Source: Rhodobiaceae bacterium (GTDB taxonomy: Bacteria; Pseudomonadota; Alphaproteobacteria; Parvibaculales; Parvibaculaceae). Taken from it: 7,756 nucleotides of DNA. This document shows, piece by piece, positions 1 through 6,305 of this stretch. The notes under the pieces are model-generated. The model searched no databases, was not told the origin of the DNA, and worked only from the letters and a program-made list of their open reading frames with translations. The position numbers were made by a program, and so were the translations under genes. The stretch covers positions 1 through 7,756 of the forward strand of contig NVSO02000046.1 of NCBI GenBank assembly GCA_002401305.2. Direction: 5' to 3'. The first letter of the stretch is position 1; every line of letters starts with the position of its first letter.

Positions 1-15
1 CACAATTTCTGCCAT
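1..15 (-). CDS. 5' end of a leftward gene, cut by the window edge
   Basis: On the minus strand an ATG at 15-13 is followed by GCA GAA ATT GTG (Met-Ala-Glu-Ile-Val) up to the edge. A strong Shine-Dalgarno-like TGGAGGA (30-24) lies 8 bases upstream, which is the main reason to believe this start. An earlier in-phase-independent ATG at 23-21 sits too close to that site. Five residues do not allow a family assignment. If real, the gene is transcribed divergently from the SDR gene at 257, and the two share the region 16-256. Confidence 0.5.
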
Positions 16-256
16 ATCCACATTCCTCCAATAGGACTTGTCTTTAGGCCACCAAATAAGCAACGCCCAGACCCAATAAGGGCCCTTCCCCACAAAACTT
101 GGGTCTAGGGCCTGTAATTCACTAAAAAGCGCCCATATCGAAATAAGGGTTCCAAAAGAGAACCTAAGACTGGACTGTCAGGGGGTAACCCTGCTTCAAT
201 CCACAAAGAGGGCAAACGCCCCTTAAACAAACAACGGACCGCAACGGAGGAACCAC
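16..256. promoter_or_regulatory. Divergent intergenic region with dyad symmetry
   Basis: This region separates the leftward gene start at 15 from the SDR gene at 257. It contains a perfect 8-base inverted repeat, AGACCCAA (69-76) and TTGGGTCT (99-106), with the 10-base palindrome AAGGGCCCTT (78-87) inside the spacer. AATAAG occurs three times in the same orientation (55-60, 75-80, 142-147), the first two exactly 20 bases apart. A small hairpin, CAGGG-N5-CCCTG, lies at 179-193. I could not pick out a convincing -35/-10 pair. The dyad and repeats are operator-like, but no known regulator motif was recognised. Confidence 0.35.
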
Positions 257-997
257 ATGTCAGAACAAAATCAAAAAGGCTGGGTCATCATATTTGGTGC
301 TGGTGTACCCGATGGGCTGGGAGGCGCGCTTGCCAGACGGTTCGCCAAAGAAGGCCATCCAATATTTGTAACCGGGCGTACAGAAGACAAAATCAAACAA
401 ATTGCCGCAGAAGTCGAAGCGCTTGGCGGCACCGCTGCCTACAAGACAGCCGACGTGACCAATGAAGCAGATGTCAAAGCCGCCTTCGATGCTGTCGAAA
501 GCAAAGGGTCCCTCGCAACCGTGCTCTACAACGCGGGCAACAACGCTATGATCCCCTTCCTAGAGCTGACCCCAGCTCAATTTGAAGACTTCTGGCGCGT
601 GTGCACGTACGGCGCCTTCCTTGTGGGCCAAGAAACCTTGCGCAGGCTTGTGCCAAAAGGCGAAGGTTCTCTGTTTTTCACCGGCGCGTCCGGTTCTTTG
701 CGCGGCAAAGCCCAATTTGCCCACTTTGCGTCTGCCAAAGCCGGGTTGCGGAACTTGGCCCAGTCCATGGCCCGCGAATTCGGCCCCCAAGGCATCCACA
801 TCGGTCACATCATCGTGGACGGGGTGATTTCTGGAGATCGCATCAAATCTCGGTTGCCGCAATACCTTGAAGCGCTTGGAGACGAAGGCAGCCTAGCCCC
901 CGACGCCATCGCCGATGCTTTCTGGGCACTGCAAATCCAACAACGCACCGCATGGAGCCACGAAATCGACGTGCGCCCGTTCAAAGAAACCTGGTAA
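257..997 (+). CDS. SDR family NAD(P)-dependent oxidoreductase
   Basis: A 246-residue protein of classical short-chain dehydrogenase/reductase length with a Rossmann fold, probably cytoplasmic. Visible motifs: the N-terminal nucleotide-binding glycine pattern GAGVPDGLG (residues 14-22), an Arg after beta-2 (VTGR, R41) that would suit NADP(H), D66 in ADVT for adenine binding, YNAG (91-94), a serine loop TGASGS (142-147; S145 the likely catalytic Ser), and K161. The usual YxxxK tyrosine is Phe (F157-A-S-A-K161). From memory, a subgroup of SDRs carries FAxAK here, so this may be a family trait and not decay. The start is supported by GGAGG at 246-250, 6 bases before ATG. The gene is alone in its unit, closed by the hairpin at 1010-1045. 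The substrate cannot be deduced. Confidence 0.9.
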   Translation: MSEQNQKGWVIIFGAGVPDGLGGALARRFAKEGHPIFVTGRTEDKIKQIAAEVEALGGTAAYKTADVTNEADVKAAFDAVESKGSLATVLYNAGNNAMIPFLELTPAQFEDFWRVCTYGAFLVGQETLRRLVPKGEGSLFFTGASGSLRGKAQFAHFASAKAGLRNLAQSMAREFGPQGIHIGHIIVDGVISGDRIKSRLPQYLEALGDEGSLAPDAIADAFWALQIQQRTAWSHEIDVRPFKETW

Positions 998-1009
998 AAC
1001 CCTCAGAAG

Positions 1010-1045
1010 AAAGACAGAAGAAGGTGATTGCCTCCTTCTGTCTTT
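1010..1045 (+). terminator. Intrinsic terminator after the SDR gene
   Basis: The 15-base arms 1010-1024 (AAAGACAGAAGAAGG) and 1031-1045 (CCTCCTTCTGTCTTT) pair along their whole length apart from one A-C mismatch, around a 6-base TGATTG loop. The hairpin starts 12 bases after the SDR stop codon. The 3' arm ends in TCTTT and is followed by AACGTT, so the U-tract is short and partly inside the stem. Position and stability still make a terminator the best reading. Confidence 0.7.
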
Positions 1046-1058
1046 AACGTTCTAGCGC

Positions 1059-1064
1059 TATAGT
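1059..1064 (+). promoter_or_regulatory. Possible -10 element for the PAP2 pair
   Basis: TATAGT matches the sigma-70 -10 consensus at five of six positions and lies between the SDR terminator and the first PAP2 gene. The hexamer 17 bases upstream, TTCTGT (1036-1041), is a poor -35 and is part of the terminator stem. A promoter is needed here because the preceding unit is terminated, but this exact assignment is weak. Confidence 0.3.
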
Positions 1065-1066
1065 GC

Positions 1067-1106
1067 CCTCAAATCCTGCCCGCAAAATTTCTCAGGGCAT
1101 TTGAGG
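1067..1106 (+). promoter_or_regulatory. Hairpin covering the ribosome-binding site of the first PAP2 gene
   Basis: CCTCAAAT (1067-1074) is perfectly complementary to ATTTGAGG (1099-1106). The adjoining CCTG (1075-1078) can pair with CAGG (1093-1096), leaving a 2-base bulge and a 14-base loop. The 3' arm contains GAGG (1103-1106), the best Shine-Dalgarno for a GTG start at 1115, and also the first base of the GTG at 1106. In RNA the hairpin could limit translation. If transcription starts near 1071 (from the -10 at 1059-1064), the left arm would be incomplete and the repeat would instead be a DNA operator. Confidence 0.4.
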
Positions 1107-1867
1107 TGACGCGCGTGTTGACCAAGTTGCGACAGAAGATTCCAGACGAGGCGTTCCTCGCCGTTTTGATAGACCATCCCAACAGGAACCGGACAATCGC
1201 TCTCTTTTTGTGCGCCGTGGTCCTCCTAATGGTCTTCGTCGATTTCCCGCTGTCGCGCTTCATGATTGCGGAGCCCGGCGCTTTCTTCGAGGCCTTACGC
1301 GCAGCTCATGACGTTGGAAACTCACTGTGGTTTCTCGTCACCTACATCGCATGGGGCTGTACCGCCTATGCCTATAGCCGCATAACGACAGATGAAAAGC
1401 GAGCCGCCCAAGCCCGCAAGCTGGCGCTCATCTTCGCTTTTCTGGCTGGGTGCATCATCGTCTCAGGGCTCTTAGTCGACGTCCTCAAACCCATCATCGG
1501 ACGTGCCCGTCCCTATATGGCGCTAGAAGGGCGTGGCTTTTGGGCCCCCTTCACGTTCAGTGGCAGATATTATTCCATGCCATCTGGTCATGCGACCACA
1601 ATGCTCGCGGCCGCCGCTGGCTTATCCATTTTGTGGCGCAAAGCCGCCAAGCCCCTACACATCGCATTATATGCGCTCGCCATCTTTGGTGCCTTCGCCC
1701 GGATCGCGGCGCGCAAACACTTTGCCTCAGACATCTTCGTTGGCGGCATCATCGGCGTCCTGTCCGCCTATTGGTTGGCAGACCTATTCACCCGGCGAGG
1801 CTGGCTTGAGTTAGGATCACCGCAAACGTCCAAAGCGGTAGAGACAGGAGCCACCGATGAGCACTAA
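1106..1867 (+). CDS. PAP2 superfamily membrane phosphatase (first of tandem pair)
   Basis: A 253-residue polytopic inner-membrane protein with all three PAP2/type-2 phosphatidic acid phosphatase motifs intact: K128-x6-R135-P136 (KPIIGRARP), P159-S-G-H162, and R199-x5-H205-x3-D209. H205 should be the nucleophile and H162 the general acid. Hydrophobic segments lie near residues 30-48, 70-90, 107-127, 163-176, 184-198 and 208-227. Family members remove phosphate from lipids such as undecaprenyl pyrophosphate, phosphatidylglycerol phosphate or lipid A; the motifs do not choose between these. The first possible start is GTG at 1106. A second GTG at 1115 has a better-spaced GAGG (1103-1106) and is an equally good choice. 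The 3' end overlaps the next gene by 11 bases, so the two are probably translated together. Confidence 0.88.
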   Translation: MTRVLTKLRQKIPDEAFLAVLIDHPNRNRTIALFLCAVVLLMVFVDFPLSRFMIAEPGAFFEALRAAHDVGNSLWFLVTYIAWGCTAYAYSRITTDEKRAAQARKLALIFAFLAGCIIVSGLLVDVLKPIIGRARPYMALEGRGFWAPFTFSGRYYSMPSGHATTMLAAAAGLSILWRKAAKPLHIALYALAIFGAFARIAARKHFASDIFVGGIIGVLSAYWLADLFTRRGWLELGSPQTSKAVETGATDEH

Positions 1868-2756
1868 TCCTGAACCGCTTGAGCAAAGCGAAACAGGTCC
1901 GCTCGATACGCGGCCCGTCGAAACGCTTAAATCCGACCCGCTTGTCGCATGGCTATTCTGGCGCACTGTCTTTGTCGGCATGGGGCTGTTGCCGATCCTC
2001 TTTTTCTTCCCCGTTGATATTTGGATCACAGATCTTTTCTATAGCGCTGACGCGACCTTCTACTTCAAAGCCAATGGCTTCGAGCAATTCTACAAAAAGG
2101 CCTTCAAGAAGGTAACGCTCGTTCTGGCAATTGGATATCTGCTGTTCCTAGGCTGGAAGGTGTTAAGTTCACGCGTGAGCGAGCGCCAACGGGTCATCGA
2201 GTGGCTCTATACCTTTGCCGTCCTCGTTGTAGGTCCCGGGCTTGTCACCAATGTTCTCTTCAAAGAAAACTGGGGCAGAGCCCGCCCCCGCCAAATCGTT
2301 GAATTTGGGGGCAGTGCGGAGCTTTCCTACCCCTTCCAAATTGTCACCGAGTGCGCGTCAAACTGTTCCTTTGTCACGGGAGATGCCTCAATGGGCTTTG
2401 CGCTCGTGGCATTTGCCCTCATCGCACCGATCAATCGCAGACGATGGATCAAATGGACTGTCGTCCTCGGCGCCTTCTTAGGCCTATGCCGCATTGTCGT
2501 CGGCGCCCACTTCTTCTCTGATGTGATCTACTGTGGTGTTTTCAACATTCTGGTTGCTCTTCTTCTGTACCGCGAAATTGTGCAGGGCTACTGGCGATCA
2601 GACGGCGCTGCTATTTGGAATACATTGAAGCGATGGGGCAGCCGACCGTCCCTGCCAACTCTTCCGATGCGCTGGCGCACCCCTGCCGTAAAGAGAATAT
2701 TGGTGAGGCTACGCCGACCAATAAAATACTGGCAACGCCGTCACAACCGCCACTAG
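1857..2756 (+). CDS. PAP2 superfamily membrane phosphatase, variant motif 2 (second of tandem pair)
   Basis: A 299-residue polytopic membrane protein. Motif 1 is intact (K136-x6-R143-P144, KENWGRARP), as is motif 3 (R212-x5-H218-x3-D222). Motif 2, normally PSGH, reads V173-T-G-D176, so Asp replaces the acid/base His. The nucleophile H218 and the phosphate-binding Lys/Arg residues remain, so the protein may still be active. Hydrophobic segments lie near residues 30-51, 86-100, 116-132, 178-190, 198-211 and 222-237. The last 28 residues (from M271) are strongly basic, rich in Arg and Lys, and presumably cytoplasmic. ATG 1857 has AGGAG at 1846-1850 and overlaps the upstream PAP2 gene by 11 bases. 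Lipid A phosphatase or undecaprenyl-pyrophosphatase roles are possible; the substrate is unknown. The gene ends 13 bases from the convergent GST gene. Confidence 0.85.
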   Translation: MSTNPEPLEQSETGPLDTRPVETLKSDPLVAWLFWRTVFVGMGLLPILFFFPVDIWITDLFYSADATFYFKANGFEQFYKKAFKKVTLVLAIGYLLFLGWKVLSSRVSERQRVIEWLYTFAVLVVGPGLVTNVLFKENWGRARPRQIVEFGGSAELSYPFQIVTECASNCSFVTGDASMGFALVAFALIAPINRRRWIKWTVVLGAFLGLCRIVVGAHFFSDVIYCGVFNILVALLLYREIVQGYWRSDGAAIWNTLKRWGSRPSLPTLPMRWRTPAVKRILVRLRRPIKYWQRRHNRH

Positions 2757-2769
2757 ACCCAACGAAGAC

Positions 2770-3429
2770 CTAGTCTAAAAGGGCGGCCCGAGAAAAAGCC
2801 ACGCCGGTCTCTTCAGGGGCCCACGGGGAATATTTTGCCATGATCGCGGTAAAGAGCGGCCCACTCATGAGTTCACCAAGCCACCGATGAAGGTGCGGCC
2901 AGTCCTGCGCATCAAACCATGTGGCGTCGGCCACACGGAACTGACGAATAAAGGGCATAATGGCAAAGTCCGCCAGTGCCGGGCGCGCGCCAAACAAATA
3001 GGCGCGTGACGCCAAACGCCCCTCAAGCTTGCCCAAAAACGCGGCACCCAGAGTGCGATACTCAGTGCCATCCACGTCTTCGTAGCGGGTGGCATATTTA
3101 TAGCGATCCAGATTGTGCTTAAACGGCCCGTCATTTTCAGCAATCAGCGCCAGCATCGCCTCTTTATCTTCTTCTAAAGGAGCCAGCCACTTCTCAGGGT
3201 CACCCTGCTCAAGCGCCCACAACATCACGTCAAAGCTTTCATCCACGATGGTGCCATCGTCGCAAATTAAAACGGGAACCGTGGCTTTAGGGGAGGCCGC
3301 CAACATGGCTTCGGGCTTATTGCGCAAAACAACTTCACGCAACTCCACCTCAACACCGCTCACCATCAAGGCCATACGGCCTCGCATGGCATAGGGGCAT
3401 CGGCGAAAGGAGTAAAGGATGTGCCCCAT
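2770..3429 (-). CDS. Glutathione S-transferase family protein
   Basis: A 219-residue, two-domain GST-fold protein, expected to be cytoplasmic. The thioredoxin-like N-terminal domain (about 1-80) has C11-P-Y-A14 at the end of beta-1, the position used by Cys-type (omega or glutaredoxin-2-like) GSTs, then V51-P52-V53 with the conserved cis-Pro, and E64-S65, which should bind the gamma-glutamyl group of glutathione. The helical C-terminal domain (about 88-219) contains A151-L-A-D154-F-A-I-M-P-F, the usual N-capping/staple motif of GST domain II. A Cys active site points to thiol transferase or deglutathionylation chemistry more than classical conjugation, but the substrate is unknown. The ATG at 3429 overlaps the TGA stop of the upstream trhO gene by one base (TGATG), so translation is probably coupled. 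It is the last gene of its operon and converges with the PAP2 pair. Confidence 0.87.
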   Translation of the reverse strand: MGHILYSFRRCPYAMRGRMALMVSGVEVELREVVLRNKPEAMLAASPKATVPVLICDDGTIVDESFDVMLWALEQGDPEKWLAPLEEDKEAMLALIAENDGPFKHNLDRYKYATRYEDVDGTEYRTLGAAFLGKLEGRLASRAYLFGARPALADFAIMPFIRQFRVADATWFDAQDWPHLHRWLGELMSGPLFTAIMAKYSPWAPEETGVAFSRAALLD

Positions 3430-4403
3430 CAGCCCTCGCGACTGATCGGTGTCGCACCCTCATCTTGCGGATCAGACGCCTCACCAGGCTTATCGCCCAA
3501 ATGAACTTCTCCGCGTTTTTTGGCCAAGCCAATTTGTTTGTGGCGATCGCTGAACCGTTTCCGTTGGTCCGTCGTCAGCGTGTCATGGCAGCGCGGGCAA
3601 CACACACCGGCCATATAATGCTCAGACTGCTTATCGTCTTCAGTGATGGGATAACGACAGCCATAACATTGGTCATACGTGCCTTCTTCCAGCCCGTGCT
3701 TCACCGATACGCGCTGATCAAAGACAAAACACTCGCCTTCCCACAGGCTTTTCTCCTCGGGCACGGTTTCCAGATATTTCAGGATACCGCCCTCAAGATG
3801 GAAGACATCAGAATAACCCTGTTGCTTCATATAATTTGTGGATTTTTCGCACCGAATACCGCCAGTACAGAACATCGCAATTTTGCGCCCTTCCAGCTCA
3901 TCCTTATGATCCGCCACCCATTGAGGAAACTCTCTAAAGGTGGTCGTCGCAGGATTGAGAGCATTTTTGAAGGTCCCGATTTCAACTTCATAATCGTTAC
4001 GTGTATCCACGACAACGACATTGGGGTCGCCGATCAAAGCATTCCACTCATCAGGCTGCACATAGGTGCCGACAATATGGTTCGGATCAACATCCTCCAC
4101 ACCCATCGTCACAATTTCTTTTTTCAGACGCACCTTCATCCGTAAAAATGGCATCTCTTCTGCCCAAGACTCTTTATGCACCAAAGTCTCAAAGGCCGTG
4201 TCGCTACGCAGATAATCCAAAACGGCCCGAACGCCGTCAGCTGGTCCAGCAATGGTGCCATTAAGCCCTTCATGGGCAAGCAGCAAAGTCCCCTTCACCC
4301 CATGCTGAACGCAGACCGCCAAGAGAGGGTCTTTTCGCTCAGAAAAATCAGGTAATTGGACAAATTTATAAAGCGCAGCAACAAGAAAATTGGACATTCC
4401 CAT
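3429..4403 (-). CDS. trhO: tRNA uridine-34 5-hydroxylase TrhO (YceA-type rhodanese protein)
   Basis: A 324-residue cytoplasmic protein of the TrhO/YceA family, which makes 5-hydroxyuridine at the wobble position of certain tRNAs, the first step towards cmo5U or mo5U. An N-terminal acylphosphatase-like domain (about 5-100, with L42-A-H-E-G-L-N) is followed by a rhodanese domain (about 125-220) whose active-site loop C179-T-G-G-I-R-C185-E-K is intact, then a Cys-rich segment with C246-x2-C249 and C268-C269-x2-C272 that could hold a metal. The charged C-terminal tail (about 295-324) is probably disordered. The ATG at 4403 has its AAAGG too close. The in-frame ATG at 4397 has the same AGG about 7 bases upstream and gives [12 protein letters not shown], a start I find more typical, so 4397 is preferred. 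It is the first gene of the operon with the GST gene. Confidence 0.92.
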   Translation of the reverse strand: MGMSNFLVAALYKFVQLPDFSERKDPLLAVCVQHGVKGTLLLAHEGLNGTIAGPADGVRAVLDYLRSDTAFETLVHKESWAEEMPFLRMKVRLKKEIVTMGVEDVDPNHIVGTYVQPDEWNALIGDPNVVVVDTRNDYEVEIGTFKNALNPATTTFREFPQWVADHKDELEGRKIAMFCTGGIRCEKSTNYMKQQGYSDVFHLEGGILKYLETVPEEKSLWEGECFVFDQRVSVKHGLEEGTYDQCYGCRYPITEDDKQSEHYMAGVCCPRCHDTLTTDQRKRFSDRHKQIGLAKKRGEVHLGDKPGEASDPQDEGATPISREG

Positions 4404-4471
4404 ACCTTTTGTAGGTGTATAGCGTCCTTATACGCCCCCCAGAGCGGAAGAAAAAGCCTTCTCTGAGGACA
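4404..4471 (-). promoter_or_regulatory. Leader of the trhO-GST operon
   Basis: The terminator at 4472-4514 closes the upstream leftward unit, so the trhO promoter should lie in these 68 bases or within the terminator region. Reading leftward there are two possible -10 elements, TATAAG and CTATAC, close to the gene, but no -35 at the right spacing, so no promoter is assigned. The AAAAGGT just before the start is the ribosome-binding site. Confidence 0.3.
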
Positions 4472-4514
4472 AATATAAAAATCCCAGCAAGGGGGTGGAG
4501 CCTTGCCGGGATTT
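4472..4514 (-). terminator. Leftward intrinsic terminator after the GT26-PGT gene
   Basis: AAATCCCAGCAAGG (4479-4492) and CCTTGCCGGGATTT (4501-4514) form a 14-position stem with a single A-C mismatch and an 8-base loop. Reading leftward, the stem ends in GGGATTT and runs into TTTTTATATTT (complement of 4481-4471), a good U-tract on that strand only. It lies about 137 bases beyond the stop codon at 4651 and therefore ends the leftward glycosyltransferase transcript before trhO. Confidence 0.85.
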
Positions 4515-4650
4515 CAAACTCAGGAAACGGTCGTATCTGCATGTACGACAAGCATCATATGGGGCCATGCCCAAACGCGACGCTCAAGTACAAATTAGGA
4601 TATAGACATAAAGAACTAGTTAAAATGATGGATTTATTTCATGAAGTGGA

Positions 4651-6138
4651 TCAATAGGCGCCCCGTCCGCTCAAGATGGCTGGGATGGTGAAAATCAAAA
4701 TACCAAGGTCCATCAACATGGAACGAGACCGCAGATAGGCCACATCCATTTCAACTTGCTGGCGGAAGGAAATATCCGCACGCCCCGCGATTTGCCACAG
4801 GCCGGTAATCCCCGGCAACCCACTCAAGCGGGCACGCTCACGGGGCTGATACCCATCGACTTCACTTTGAAGGGCTGGACGGGGACCGACCAGAGACATC
4901 TCGCCGTGCAAGACGTTAAACAACTGCGGCAATTCATCCATAGAAGCCTTCCGCAACCAACGCCCCACAAAGGTAACGCGCGGGTCTTTACGGATTTTAA
5001 AACACATGTCATCCCGCTCGCTCTGGGCAAGCAGGGCAGCCCGTCGCTCTTCAGCGTCCTCATACATGGAGCGGAACTTAATCATGGGAAAGATCTGCCC
5101 ATTTTTCCCCACGCGGTTTTGCACAAAGAAGACAGGGCCCGCACTCGTAAATTTAATGGCACATGCCGCAAGCAATAAGAACGGTGATAAAATCAGCAGT
5201 GCGAGTGTGGCGATGGATATGTCCAGAACACGTTTGCTAACAGAGAATTGACTAATGCCGCGCCGTTCCGCCTGCGCGTCCAAAGCGTTGAGGGCGGAAT
5301 AACCTATAAAGAGGGGATTGCCTAACAAGTACCGTCCGGCCATGCGGACAGGTTCCTGCAAAAGCCGCCATACCCATTCTGAGCCCAGTTTACGTACCCA
5401 CAAAGGGGCTCTGGGAATACGGCCTGAGTAGTAGTCAAACAATCCCCCGACCCCCATAACGAGGTTGGGTTTCAACCAAGATGACCATTGTCTAATCCAA
5501 AGGTCTTGATGAGGAACACCAGTGGCAACAAGGAGAATGTCAGCACCAGAGTTATTAATCGCTTTAACAACAGCTTCCTGTGTATCCGTTGAAAAGTACC
5601 CGTCTTGAGCACCTGCAATCTGTAAATTGGGATAACGCGACACCATTTCGTCGGCAGCAGCCTTGGCAACACCAGGGCGCGCGCCTAAGAGATAAATGGA
5701 TTTCCCCTCTCGTGCCGCACGTGCACATAAAGGCGGAAATAGATCCGTCCCGTTTAAATTAGCAGCCAAATGCTGGCCACTCATACGCGCAGCAAGCCCA
5801 ATGCCGCTACCGTCTGGCAGCAACAACGACGCTTGCTTCAATGCTGAAAGATAATGTGCATTTCGCTTCATATGGTTCACACAGTGCGCATTCACAAAGG
5901 CGACACGTTTTGGTGTGTCAAAGTCCGCAAACAGCGCATCCAGCGCTCTGTCCTGCGTCATATTCACAAGCGGCAAACCGAAGAGTTTCAAAGGCGGGTG
6001 GCCATCATCCACTCCAGCAGCATCAACGCGAGCCTCACCCTCGATCGATTGGAACACTTTATCAGTAGAAAGAGCAGTTCGCTCTAGGGCTGGTTCCGAA
6101 AAACCAAGAACAGTCTCGTTGGAATATGACAAGGACAT
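4651..6138 (-). CDS. Fused GT26 (WecG/TagA/CpsF) glycosyltransferase and monotopic phosphoglycosyl transferase
   Basis: A 495-residue bifunctional glycan-assembly protein. Residues 1-48 are variable. Residues 50-280 form a GT26 domain: F81-V-N-A-H-C-V-N88, L107-P-D109-G-S-G-I (the Asp matches the catalytic-base position of TagA-type enzymes), N129-G-T-D132, G207-V-P-H-Q-D-L-W-I, G229-V-G-G-L-F-D-Y-Y and G252-S-E-W-V-W-R. Residues 300-495 form a bacterial sugar transferase domain: a hydrophobic re-entrant helix (305-328) with S318-P319, F355-R-S-M, the catalytic D401-E402 pair in MDELPQLFNV, G418-P-R-P and P442-G-I-T-G-L-W-Q. The PGT part transfers a sugar-1-phosphate to undecaprenyl phosphate; the GT26 part adds the next sugar, typically a ManNAc or ManNAcA type. 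Both act at the cytoplasmic membrane face. The start has GAGGTGAG (6148-6141) in front of ATG. It is transcribed divergently from the flippase. The sugars cannot be named from the sequence. Confidence 0.92.
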   Translation of the reverse strand: MSLSYSNETVLGFSEPALERTALSTDKVFQSIEGEARVDAAGVDDGHPPLKLFGLPLVNMTQDRALDALFADFDTPKRVAFVNAHCVNHMKRNAHYLSALKQASLLLPDGSGIGLAARMSGQHLAANLNGTDLFPPLCARAAREGKSIYLLGARPGVAKAAADEMVSRYPNLQIAGAQDGYFSTDTQEAVVKAINNSGADILLVATGVPHQDLWIRQWSSWLKPNLVMGVGGLFDYYSGRIPRAPLWVRKLGSEWVWRLLQEPVRMAGRYLLGNPLFIGYSALNALDAQAERRGISQFSVSKRVLDISIATLALLILSPFLLLAACAIKFTSAGPVFFVQNRVGKNGQIFPMIKFRSMYEDAEERRAALLAQSERDDMCFKIRKDPRVTFVGRWLRKASMDELPQLFNVLHGEMSLVGPRPALQSEVDGYQPRERARLSGLPGITGLWQIAGRADISFRQQVEMDVAYLRSRSMLMDLGILIFTIPAILSGRGAY

Positions 6139-6147
6139 AACTCACCT

Positions 6148-6171
6148 CATTGAACAAATACATATTCAATG
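6148..6171. repeat. Perfect inverted repeat CATTGAA-N10-TTCAATG upstream of the GT26-PGT gene
   Basis: CATTGAA (6148-6154) and TTCAATG (6165-6171) are exact reverse complements, 10 bases apart. The repeat ends within the gene's Shine-Dalgarno sequence and covers the predicted transcription start near 6164. Such a position would suit a repressor site or an RNA hairpin in the leader. No known regulator motif was recognised. Confidence 0.45.
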
Positions 6172-6174
6172 ACG

Positions 6175-6190
6175 CGCAATCGCCATGCCG
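6175..6190 (-). promoter_or_regulatory. Sigma-54-like -24/-12 element for the GT26-PGT gene
   Basis: Reading leftward from 6190, CGGCAT-GGCGA-TTGCG resembles TGGCAC-N5-TTGCW. The invariant GG (6189-6188) and GC (6177-6176) are both present with the required 10-base gap. First and sixth positions of the -24 box and the base after GC differ from consensus. Transcription would start near 6164, leaving a leader of about 25 bases with the ribosome-binding site. Confidence 0.35.
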
Positions 6191-6305
6191 CTTAGACACC
6201 CCACAAAGTGCAAAAATTTATTTCCAAAGCATTTCAAGGACTTACTCAATTTAGTTCAAATTTTCAGCATTTCTCACCCCGTTGAAAAACACCATTTCCT
6301 TTCAT

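Noticed and set aside
1857..2756. Naming the second PAP2 gene lpxE or lpxF
   Set aside because: The PAP2 motifs alone do not separate lipid A phosphatases from other lipid phosphatases, and motif 2 is altered. No lipid A gene is nearby.
2754..2777. TAGAC/GTCTA repeat between the convergent PAP2 and GST genes as a bidirectional terminator
   Set aside because: Only five base pairs, no adequate U-tract on the + strand, and it lies partly in both coding ends.
3465..4145. 226-codon open frame on the + strand inside trhO
   Set aside because: It lies entirely antisense to trhO, whose rhodanese and Cys motifs are unmistakable. The protein has no recognisable motif, so it is a shadow of the real gene.
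4415..4657. 80-codon open frame on the + strand across the leftward terminator
   Set aside because: It spans the terminator hairpin and the 3' end of the fusion gene, has no homology that I recognise, and its codons look random.
4756..5178. 140-codon open frame on the + strand inside the GT26-PGT gene
   Set aside because: Antisense to the well-supported sugar transferase domain; no motif and no ribosome-binding site of note.
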